Source: Oscillospiraceae bacterium (lineage in GTDB: Bacteria > Bacillota > Clostridia > Oscillospirales > Oscillospiraceae). Taken from it: DNA of 64,000 bases. The notes under the pieces are model-generated. The model ran no database searches, was not told the DNA's origin, and worked only from the letters and a program-made list of their open reading frames with translations. Positions 23,290-30,139 of this stretch are shown here, one piece after another. The DNA lies in assembly GCA_017406005.1 (NCBI GenBank), contig JAFQZI010000069.1, positions 62,001 to 126,000 on the forward strand. Reading direction: 5' to 3'. Each line of letters opens with the position of its first letter. Position 1 is the stretch's first letter. A program made the position numbers and the translations under genes.

Positions 23290-26239
23290 CAAGCTGCGAG
23301 ATTCTGACCTGCTCCGGGGCATCCGTCTTCAGGATCCGGTCCAGCAGCTCCGAGAAGAGGTCCACCGTGCGGCTGATCTTCTCCTCCGAGTAAATCGCCC
23401 TGTTAAACATGAGGTACGGAACGATCCCGTCCGGATTTTCGATGATCTGCACGGCCAGGCTTCTGGAATTGATCGGGGCGTGGCTCTCCACGTTCAGCCT
23501 TGTCCCGCCGATGGAAGCGATGCTGTTGCCGCTCATGATCTCCGCCGTCTCATAACAGACGATCATCATGTCATGCTCAAAGACATTGTCCCGCATCACG
23601 CTCCACTCATAGGAGCAGTGTGCAAGGCTGTCGTTCGATCTGCCGGAAACCTCTTTCAGGAACTCCTGCAGCGTCATCTCCCCGCTGATTTCCAGGCCGA
23701 CGGTGACGTAACGGAAGAGGCAGCCGAAGGCGTTCCGGCGCACGTCGTCCGTTCTGTCATGGAAGACCCAGTCCAGCATCACCTTGTTTTTCTTTTCCGT
23801 TGCAAAAATCCCCAGGAGCCCGACCGCGGTGAACAGGATATTTCTGGAAATGCGGTTTTTCTCCTCCCAGACTTTCATCTCTTCCGGCGACACCGTGCGC
23901 TTCAGCGACAGAAAAGTCCTTCCGGCCGGCCGCGCCCGGACATCCGGCACCAGGTTGATGCACCAGTCGTCCTTCTCATAGGCTGCCTCAAAGAATTCCC
24001 GGTCTTCCCGGTACTTTTTGCCCGCCCGCATCTGCTCCTGCTGATACAGATAGGCATAGTAGGTATCCGTCGGCAGCGTCTCACCTTTCCAGGCGCGGAA
24101 GATATCTTCGTTCAGAAGCTGCATCCCGGTCCCGTCTGTCATAATATGATGAACATCAAAAAACAGATAGACGGCTTCCTCTGTCCGGTAAAGCCCGGCA
24201 TGGACCAGCGGTTCCCCGGTAAGGCGGAACGGACGGAGCAGGTTCTCTTTTTTTCGCGCAAATTCCGCCTCGGTGGTTTCTTCCACGGAGAGCTTCAGGA
24301 TCTTTTCCGGCGCAATTCTCTGGACAAGGGAGCATTCCTCATTGAATTCAAAAACAGTATACAGAGCCGTCCGGTTCGCCAGCGCCTTATTCACCGCATC
24401 GCACAGACGCTCCGCATCGGTATCCGCGGGAAAGCGGTACAGCCGCGGCAGGTTCCACATGATGGTATAAGGGGAAAAGATGCAGTAATCAAAAATCGAG
24501 ATCTGGTTGGGCGTCAGGGGATGTGCCTTCTCCCGCTCCCGCTTTTCTGTGACGGCCGGGTCTTCCTGCGTCACCCCGGCTTCCCGGTTCTCATAGATGG
24601 CCGCAATGCGTTCCGGCGTGCAGCCTTCAAAGATATCCGCGGCGAGAAGGCCCGGCAGATTCGCCGCAGCCAGCACGCGCATCGTCCCGAGCGAGTCCCC
24701 TCCCAGATGATAGAAGTTATCCCGGATGCCGACAACATCCACCTGAAGGGCTTTTGCAAAGGCCAGGCACAGCACCTGCTCCGTTTCCGTGCGGGGAGGC
24801 ACGTAATCCGCCGTTTCCGCTTTCGGCTCCGGCTTCGGAAGGGCTCTCCGGTTCATCTTGCCGTTGGGGAGCAAAGGCACTTCGTCCACTTTTATGAAGA
24901 AGGACGGAATCATATAATACGGCAGGTACTGCTCCATCTTCCGGCGGACGTCCAGCTCGTCGAAGGTGATATCTTCCGTATAGTACAGACAGACGAAGGC
25001 ATGGAGCGGATCTTCAAACCCCCTGGCCGCGCACCATTTCACGCCCAGGATTTTCTTTCCGACTGCCTCGATTTCCGCAGGTTCGATCCGGTTGCCGTTG
25101 ATCTTGATCATGTCGGTGCTGCGGCCGAGCAGCACGAGGTTGCCGTCCGGCAGCTTTTTGCCGATATCTCCTGTATGGTAGAGGCCTCCGCGCAGCGCCT
25201 CTGCGGTCCTGTCCGGCAGGTTGATGTATCCGCGGAAGAAAGGATCCTCCACGCAGATCTCGCCCTCCGTGCCGTCCGGGACTTCCCTTCCGTCTTCATC
25301 CAGGATCCGAAGGACGATCTGCTCGATATCCGGCTTCCCGACGGGGCAGGTCTCATAAGGCCTGTCAATGATGAACTCTGCAACGGGGAACCCGCATTCG
25401 CTCATGGAATAGCCGTTCACCAGCTCCTTCCCTTCGACGTAGATGCCGTTCGCCGGTTCCCCGCCGATCTGGATCTGGCGGATCGTCGGCCCCGGATCCC
25501 CGATCAGGCGGATCAGGGAGGGCGAGCAGTAAGTAACGGTGATGCGGTTTTCCAGATAATACCGGCGGAGCAGCACCGGATTCTTGATGATGCTGTACGG
25601 TACGACGAAGGCGTGGCAGCCGTCATACACGGCATAGATGAAGCGCCGGATGGCCGCGACGAAATTCAGCGGCGGGATCAGGGCTAGCCTGTCGGATTCC
25701 GTGAGCCGGGGCTTCCCGGTCCTAGGGTCGAGGGAAGCGGCCTGGATCAGCCTGATGCTGCCGTATTCATGCAGCGCGCCTTTCGGATTCCCCGTGGTGC
25801 CGGAGGTATAGACCGCAAAGGCCGCGTCCCGGATACCGGGCTTCTCATAACCGGATTCCGGTTCCGTCTTCAGGATCTCCTCCCAGGCCTCCCCGTCTAT
25901 CACAGCTTTGCAGCTGCAGTCCCTCCGGATATAGGCAATCCGCTCCGGCGGATAATTGTCCTCCACCATGGTGAAGGCAGCGCCGGCCTTCCACACGCCC
26001 AGCAGCGCGATCAGCGGGACAGCGCCGCGGGGCAGGCACAGAAAAACAAAGTCCTCCCGGCCGATCTTCTTTGCCTTCAGCCAGGCATAGACCCGCCCGG
26101 ACAGTTCGTCCACCTGCCGTCTGCTCAGGCCGCGCGGGTGGCGTTCGTCCGTCAGCGCCAGGGCGGCTGGATTGTCTGATACGTGTTTTGCCCACGCATC
26201 CAGGATAGTTTCCGTTTCATTCAGAAAGCTCAGATCCAT
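23267..26239 (-). CDS. stand-alone NRPS, domain order A-PCP-C
   Basis: 990 aa, AGGAGGA before the ATG. Adenylation domain ~15-480: YTSGTTGNPKG (A3), NGYSMSECG (A5), YHTGDIG (A7), and LPNGKMNRRAL with the catalytic Lys (A10). In A4 the residue aligned with the alpha-amino-binding Asp235 is Val (FVAAIRRF), hinting at a substrate without an alpha-amino group. PCP ~495-565 has LGGDSL with the phosphopantetheine Ser. Condensation domain ~585-980 has an intact HHIMTDG. The terminal C domain would join the tethered acyl group to a free amine. No PPTase, thioesterase or exporter is adjacent. Confidence 0.9.
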   Translation of the reverse strand: MDLSFLNETETILDAWAKHVSDNPAALALTDERHPRGLSRRQVDELSGRVYAWLKAKKIGREDFVFLCLPRGAVPLIALLGVWKAGAAFTMVEDNYPPERIAYIRRDCSCKAVIDGEAWEEILKTEPESGYEKPGIRDAAFAVYTSGTTGNPKGALHEYGSIRLIQAASLDPRTGKPRLTESDRLALIPPLNFVAAIRRFIYAVYDGCHAFVVPYSIIKNPVLLRRYYLENRITVTYCSPSLIRLIGDPGPTIRQIQIGGEPANGIYVEGKELVNGYSMSECGFPVAEFIIDRPYETCPVGKPDIEQIVLRILDEDGREVPDGTEGEICVEDPFFRGYINLPDRTAEALRGGLYHTGDIGKKLPDGNLVLLGRSTDMIKINGNRIEPAEIEAVGKKILGVKWCAARGFEDPLHAFVCLYYTEDITFDELDVRRKMEQYLPYYMIPSFFIKVDEVPLLPNGKMNRRALPKPEPKAETADYVPPRTETEQVLCLAFAKALQVDVVGIRDNFYHLGGDSLGTMRVLAAANLPGLLAADIFEGCTPERIAAIYENREAGVTQEDPAVTEKREREKAHPLTPNQISIFDYCIFSPYTIMWNLPRLYRFPADTDAERLCDAVNKALANRTALYTVFEFNEECSLVQRIAPEKILKLSVEETTEAEFARKKENLLRPFRLTGEPLVHAGLYRTEEAVYLFFDVHHIMTDGTGMQLLNEDIFRAWKGETLPTDTYYAYLYQQEQMRAGKKYREDREFFEAAYEKDDWCINLVPDVRARPAGRTFLSLKRTVSPEEMKVWEEKNRISRNILFTAVGLLGIFATEKKNKVMLDWVFHDRTDDVRRNAFGCLFRYVTVGLEISGEMTLQEFLKEVSGRSNDSLAHCSYEWSVMRDNVFEHDMMIVCYETAEIMSGNSIASIGGTRLNVESHAPINSRSLAVQIIENPDGIVPYLMFNRAIYSEEKISRTVDLFSELLDRILKTDAPEQVRISQLVSEEPFV

Positions 26240-26265
26240 GTTAGTTCCTCCTATGAGTCATAGTA

Positions 26266-26294
26266 ACTCTACCATAAAAAGCGGGCCTCTGCAA
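26266..26294 (-). promoter_or_regulatory. NRPS promoter
   Basis: Minus strand TTGCAG (26294-26289), 17 nt, TAGAGT (26271-26266) with a TGG extended -10; 27 nt before the NRPS ATG. Confidence 0.5.
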
Positions 26295-26403
26295 GAATAT
26301 CGTAAGTTTTTGCATGTTGAAAGCAAACAGGCCAAGGCGCAGAAAAACCCCTACAGCGGAGGGCTGCAGGGGGTGAGGATTGCGTTATCTGAATCAAGAA
26401 TCT

Positions 26404-26506
26404 AAGGGACCTGTCCCCGTAACCCACATTTTCATATAAGCGGGAACTTTGCACTGAACACAGCTCCCGCTCTGCTTTCTGTGTCAGGAAAACCGTTCCC
26501 TTGACA
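26404..26506 (+). repeat. family-1 dispersed repeat, copy B
   Basis: Module 1 GGGACCTGTCCCCGT, module 2 hairpin AGCGGGA / TCCCGCT (26438-26471), module 3 TGTCAGGAAAACCGTTCCC ending TTGACA (26501-26506). Same module order as copies C and D. Confidence 0.75.
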
Positions 26507-26514
26507 TACAATAT

Positions 26515-26550
26515 GCAGGAACGTGCGCAGGAACATACGCAGGAACTTGC
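26515..26550 (+). repeat. three tandem 12-bp repeats at the Fic promoter
   Basis: GCAGGAACGTGC, GCAGGAACATAC, GCAGGAACTTGC, head to tail with no spacer. The third copy overlaps the -35 hexamer of the Fic promoter, so these may be operator sites. Confidence 0.6.
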
Positions 26551-26575
26551 AACCGGCACCAATCTGTGCTATGAT
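26547..26575 (+). promoter_or_regulatory. Fic gene promoter
   Basis: TTGCAA, 17 nt, TATGAT with TGC extended -10; 27 nt before the Fic ATG. Confidence 0.65.
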
Positions 26576-26602
26576 CGTAGCCGGAAGAAAGAAGGGAATG
26601 AA

Positions 26603-27589
26603 ATGACAAATTATCGCCCGCCTTATGAAATCACAGAAAAATGCCTCAACCTTATCTCTTCTGTCTCGGAAAAGCTCGGCCGCCTGGATGTTACAAACTG
26701 CAGCACAAAACCCCGGCTGAGAAAGATCACCAGGATTCAGTCGGTATACTCTTCCCTGAAAATTGAAGCAAATTCCCTGCCGATCGACACGATCACAGCC
26801 ATACTGAACGGCAGGGAAGTAATCGGCCCTGCGGAAGAGATCCGGGAAGCCGAAAATGCATTTCGGGCATATGACAGGATTGCAGGTTTTGATCCGTTCC
26901 GGCTGCAGGATCTTTTGCAGATGCATGCCGTGCTTATGGACGGCCTTTGCTCGGATGCCGGAACATTCCGGAAAGGCCGGGAGGGTGTTTTCTCGGGAGA
27001 TACCTGCATTTATATGGCGCCGGAGCCGGACGCTGTGCCTGGTCTGATGAGAGATCTTCTTGAATGGATGAACATGGCCAGAGGATCGGTACATCCGGCC
27101 GTGATTGCCTGTGCAGCGCATTATGAGCTCGTGTTTATCCACCCCTTTTCGGATGGAAACGGAAGGCTTGCACGGTTATGGCAGATGGCAATTCTTTCTT
27201 CATGGAAACCGCTTTTCCGGTATGTGCCGATCGAAAACAGCATTCAGCAGCACCAGCAGGACTATTACGATGTCATTGACCGCTGCAACCATGCGGAAAC
27301 GATCACGGAGTTTATAGAATTTATCCTTGAAATGACAGATGATGCGCTGGCCGGTCTTCTGGAATTGTCCGGAAAGCAGGATGCCGTCACTGCCTGCGTA
27401 CAGTGCCTGCTGGACGTGATGGGATACGAGACAGAATACTCCTCGACAGAACTCATGAGGCTGCTTCATCTCAAATCAAGAGATACACTGCGGAACCACT
27501 ATCTCCATCCCGCAATCAATGCCGGCCTGATCCGGATGAAACACCCGGATACTCCCTCCAGCAGGAACCAGCGCTATATCCGAATCTGA
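26603..27589 (+). CDS. Fic-family AMPylase-like protein, class II
   Basis: 328 aa from ATG 26603 (MTNYRPPYEI) with GAAGGGA upstream; an earlier TTG belongs to the repeat. Fic core with FIHPFSDGNGRLARLW, the full catalytic His/Asp/Asn/Arg set, at ~175-190. An N-terminal inhibitory helix carries SLKIEAN (~52-58), a variant of the (S/T)xxxE(G/N) class II motif with Ala for Gly. The C terminus (~270-328) looks like a winged helix ending SSRNQRYI, typical of stand-alone Fic proteins. These transfer AMP to proteins and are self-inhibited by the helix. Target unknown. Confidence 0.9.
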   Translation: MTNYRPPYEITEKCLNLISSVSEKLGRLDVTNCSTKPRLRKITRIQSVYSSLKIEANSLPIDTITAILNGREVIGPAEEIREAENAFRAYDRIAGFDPFRLQDLLQMHAVLMDGLCSDAGTFRKGREGVFSGDTCIYMAPEPDAVPGLMRDLLEWMNMARGSVHPAVIACAAHYELVFIHPFSDGNGRLARLWQMAILSSWKPLFRYVPIENSIQQHQQDYYDVIDRCNHAETITEFIEFILEMTDDALAGLLELSGKQDAVTACVQCLLDVMGYETEYSSTELMRLLHLKSRDTLRNHYLHPAINAGLIRMKHPDTPSSRNQRYIRI

Positions 27590-27628
27590 AAACCCCGCCT
27601 CGATAGAGACAAGGTGAGGAATGGTTTA

Positions 27629-27688
27629 TGTCAGGAGAACCACCCCTGTGGCATACTTCCCCGCTATCTGGAAAACCGCCCCTTGACA
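27629..27688 (+). repeat. partial family-1 repeat modules
   Basis: Two module-3-like pieces: TGTCAGGAGAACCACCCC... at 27629-27654 and GGAAAACCGCCCCTTGACA at 27670-27688. Modules 1 and 2 are absent. Confidence 0.5.
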
Positions 27689-27722
27689 TTTATGGTATAT
27701 AATCTCTCTCTGATTAAATATC

Positions 27723-27776
27723 TTAAAAATAGGTTGAAAATCACCTATAATATGATATACTATATAGTGGAGGTGA
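27723..27776 (+). promoter_or_regulatory. phd-doc promoter and autoregulatory palindrome
   Basis: TTAAAA (27723-27728), 17 nt, TATAAT (27746-27751). The 10-bp palindrome ACTATATAGT (27759-27768) follows, just before GGAGGTGA. TCACCT (27741-27746) can pair with AGGTGA (27771-27776), which would hide the ribosome site. Typical spacing for an antitoxin operator. Confidence 0.5.
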
Positions 27777-27785
27777 TTGAAGTTG

Positions 27786-28025
27786 ATGATCGATAGCAAC
27801 GCTATTGTTACAGCAACAGAGGCAAACCAGAATTTTTCCAAGGTAGCAAAGACAGCCGAGAGAAAAGGCCATGTTGTTGTATTCAAAAACAACCGGCCGA
27901 AATTACTCGTAATAGATCTTGATACAGAACCCCAGATTGAAATGACAGAGGATGAAAAAATCCGGTTCGTTGCAGAACGTATTCTCCGGGAGCATAGAGC
28001 AGCTTTTGAGGAACTTGCAAAATGA
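27786..28025 (+). CDS. phd: Phd/YefM-family antitoxin
   Basis: 79 aa from ATG 27786 with GGAGGTGA at 27769-27776; in-frame TTG codons at 27777 and 27783 are possible starts. N-terminal DNA-binding fold with TATEANQNFSKVAKTAERKGHVVVFKNNRPKL, the Phd pattern, and an acidic C-terminal tail that should wrap the toxin. Its stop overlaps the toxin start (ATGA). Antitoxin and autorepressor by family knowledge. Confidence 0.9.
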   Translation: MIDSNAIVTATEANQNFSKVAKTAERKGHVVVFKNNRPKLLVIDLDTEPQIEMTEDEKIRFVAERILREHRAAFEELAK

Positions 28026-28402
28026 TTATATTCTCAAAGGAAAAAGTGCTCCTGCTGCATAAAATTATGGCTGAAGCAACTGGAGGAAGCGTCGGGCTAA
28101 GAGATGAAGATCTTTTAGATTCTGCTTTGGAAAGTGCTTTTGCCGGATACGGAGACAAAGAGTTTTATCCTACGAAGGAAGAAAAGGGTGCCCGGCTGGG
28201 CTATACACTGATTTCTAACCATGCTTTTGTCGACGGGAACAAACGAATTGGGATGTATGTGATGCTCTCATTTCTTGAAATGAACGGTATCCGCATCAAA
28301 TGCACAGATGAGGAGCTGGTTTATGCCGGGCTCTCCGTTGCGGATGGAAGCATGGGCTATGATGAGCTGCTGCAATGGATCAGGGAACACGAAGGATTAT
28401 AA
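28022..28402 (+). CDS. doc: Doc-type Fic-fold toxin
   Basis: 126 aa. The catalytic motif NHAFVDGNKRIG (~68-79) is the Doc form HxFxDGNKR, where Lys replaces Gly; Doc phosphorylates and inactivates EF-Tu. Length and the preceding Phd fit a complete type II module. The pair lies between repeat copies, and a second Fic protein is 0.4 kb upstream, so this is a small defence or addiction patch. Confidence 0.93.
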   Translation: MIIFSKEKVLLLHKIMAEATGGSVGLRDEDLLDSALESAFAGYGDKEFYPTKEEKGARLGYTLISNHAFVDGNKRIGMYVMLSFLEMNGIRIKCTDEELVYAGLSVADGSMGYDELLQWIREHEGL

Positions 28403-28471
28403 TTCTTTCTCAGAAGAATACTACCACATTGCACTTGTTACATCTACATTACTATTATGCCGGTAACAACA

Positions 28472-28616
28472 GAAGCCGGGAGATTTTCCGATCTCACGGC
28501 TCTGATTTTGAGGCAAGGAACCTGTCCCTGTGACTCGCATTTTCATAAAAGCGGGAACTGTGTACTGAACACAGCTCCCGCCCTGTTTTTATGTCAGGAA
28601 AACCGTCCTGCGGCAT
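28472..28616 (+). repeat. family-1 dispersed repeat, copy C
   Basis: Begins with a module-0 hairpin (GAAGCCGGGAGAT / ATCTCACGGCTC), then GGAACCTGTCCCTGTGACTC, the AGCGGGA / TCCCGC hairpin with GTTTTTATG, and TGTCAGGAAAACCGTCC. About 145 bp, closely matching copy D. Confidence 0.75.
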
Positions 28617-28624
28617 AAAGGGAG

Positions 28625-29887
28625 TCACATACCGAGGATACTGACGGGATAGGTGTATGCTTCTTCATTTACGGGACGAATTCTGTCGCAGGTATCAATG
28701 ATAAGGCCTCTCTGAATCTCCATATTGTATTTTTTTAATACGGAAAAGTTTTTCGTAGGATTTTTCGTAGACTCACTCGTCTTGATCTCAATTGGATAAA
28801 GCCTCTCTCTCATGATGAACAAAACGTCGATTTCTTTTTGATCAATGTCCCTGTAATAGAACAGGGTTTCTTTCGGATCCCTGTTGTGCACATAGAAGTT
28901 TTTTACCAGTTCACTGACAACATAGGTTTCAAAAAAAGCACCGCTCATTACACCGTTCCGGAGCATTTCCGAATCCGGCCACTTGCACAGATAGGCACAG
29001 AGGCCGGTGTCCATGAAATACAACTTTGGTGTCTTGATAATTCTGTTTGAAAGATTTGCCATATACGGATACAACAGAAACAGGAGTCCGGAAGTCTCCA
29101 GGATAGAAATCCATCTTTTGCAGGTTCGCACATCAATCCCGACGATGTTTGCAATTGTATCATAGCGCAGCTCCTGAGAAGTTCTCAAAGCGACAATAGA
29201 CAGAAAATTACGAAACTGTAGCTCGCTGCCTGCCGAGATCAGTTTTCGAACATCCTTTTCTATATAGGTGCTGACATAGGATCTGAAATAGATCTCCCTC
29301 TCGGAAACACCCGTCACAATGTCGGGCATTCCACCCTGAAAAATGTCGTGGAAAACCTCCTGCCTTGTTCGATAGGCTCCTTCCAGGTTACGTTCTCTTT
29401 CCAATAATACGGAAATATCGGGATCAAAGAGTTCACCCCGCGCTTTGTACTTTTCTGCCTGTGACAGGGACGCCATTTCTATGACTCCACAGCGGCCCGC
29501 CAGCGACTCTGATATGCCCTGCTGAAGCTCAAAACGGTTGGATCCGGTCAGAATATACATCAACTCACGTTTTTCCCCGTTTTTCATCCAAAGAAGCCGC
29601 TGTTCATCGATTTTCTTTTTTATTTCATCCAGCAGATTTGGCACTTTCTGGATTTCATCAATAACGAGTGGCCATCCATATGTTTCAAGGAAGAGCTTAG
29701 GATTTTCAAGTGCAAGATTTCGATCATCCAGGTCATCCAATGTCACCTTGCGGTATCGGTCACCGAACAGATAGTCTACCGTAGTGGATTTCCCGACCTG
29801 GCGAGGGCCATATATTACGATACACGGGAACGATTGTGCGACCTGAAGGATCATTTTTTCTGAAAGCCTGTTAATATACATCTTCAT
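28625..29887 (-). CDS. AAA ATPase with DUF4143 domain
   Basis: 420 aa. AAA_14 P-loop GPRQVGKST (~26-34), Walker B LVIDEIQKVP (~75), sensor TGSNRFEL (~113). The DUF4143 C-terminal half (~200-400) has a winged-helix-like block (YDTIANIVGIDVRTCKRWISILE) and a PD-(D/E)xK-like piece with PIEIKTS (~370). Widespread family of unknown role, often in variable regions. Flanked on both sides by family-1 repeat copies, suggesting a small acquired cassette. Confidence 0.9.
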   Translation of the reverse strand: MKMYINRLSEKMILQVAQSFPCIVIYGPRQVGKSTTVDYLFGDRYRKVTLDDLDDRNLALENPKLFLETYGWPLVIDEIQKVPNLLDEIKKKIDEQRLLWMKNGEKRELMYILTGSNRFELQQGISESLAGRCGVIEMASLSQAEKYKARGELFDPDISVLLERERNLEGAYRTRQEVFHDIFQGGMPDIVTGVSEREIYFRSYVSTYIEKDVRKLISAGSELQFRNFLSIVALRTSQELRYDTIANIVGIDVRTCKRWISILETSGLLFLLYPYMANLSNRIIKTPKLYFMDTGLCAYLCKWPDSEMLRNGVMSGAFFETYVVSELVKNFYVHNRDPKETLFYYRDIDQKEIDVLFIMRERLYPIEIKTSESTKNPTKNFSVLKKYNMEIQRGLIIDTCDRIRPVNEEAYTYPVSILGM

Positions 29888-30000
29888 CCTCCACTCTAAA
29901 TTTACGATGAAAACAGCATTCGAATGTATTTTTAATCGGAACTAATATAGCACAGAAGGAAAATATAATCAATACCGAGCTGTATCCGAATTTGAATTCA

Positions 30001-30137
30001 GAGCCGGGAGATTTTACCGATCTCCCGGCTCCGATCTTGAGTCAAGGTACCTGTCCCTGTGACTCATAAAAGCGGGAACTGTGCACTGAACACAGCTCCC
30101 GCTCTGCTTTTTTGTCAGGAGAACCGTCCGTTTGACA
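30001..30137 (+). repeat. family-1 dispersed repeat, copy D
   Basis: Perfect module-0 stem GAGCCGGGAGAT / ATCTCCCGGCTC (30001-30031), then GGTACCTGTCCCTGTGACTC, AGCGGGA / TCCCGCT with CTTTTTTG, and TGTCAGGAGAACCGTCC ending TTGACA. It ends 3 nt from the stop of the large minus-strand secreted-protein gene. Confidence 0.8.
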
Positions 30138-30139
30138 TA

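Larger units (their letters stand above)
26240..26602. other. intergenic region with promoters and repeats, no gene
   Basis: 363 nt between the divergent NRPS and Fic genes. It holds the NRPS promoter (26266-26294), an imperfect GC hairpin CCCCTACAGC / GCTGCAGGGG at about 26348-26372, repeat copy B (26404-26506), a 12-bp triplicated repeat and the Fic promoter. No supported coding sequence. Confidence 0.7.

Noticed and set aside
26515..26550. CRISPR-like short repeats
   Set aside because: Three 12-bp units without spacers and no cas genes; better explained as operator sites.
26501..26602. Upstream TTG extension of the Fic protein
   Set aside because: The extension lies in a dispersed repeat and the promoter; the ATG at 26603 has a ribosome site.
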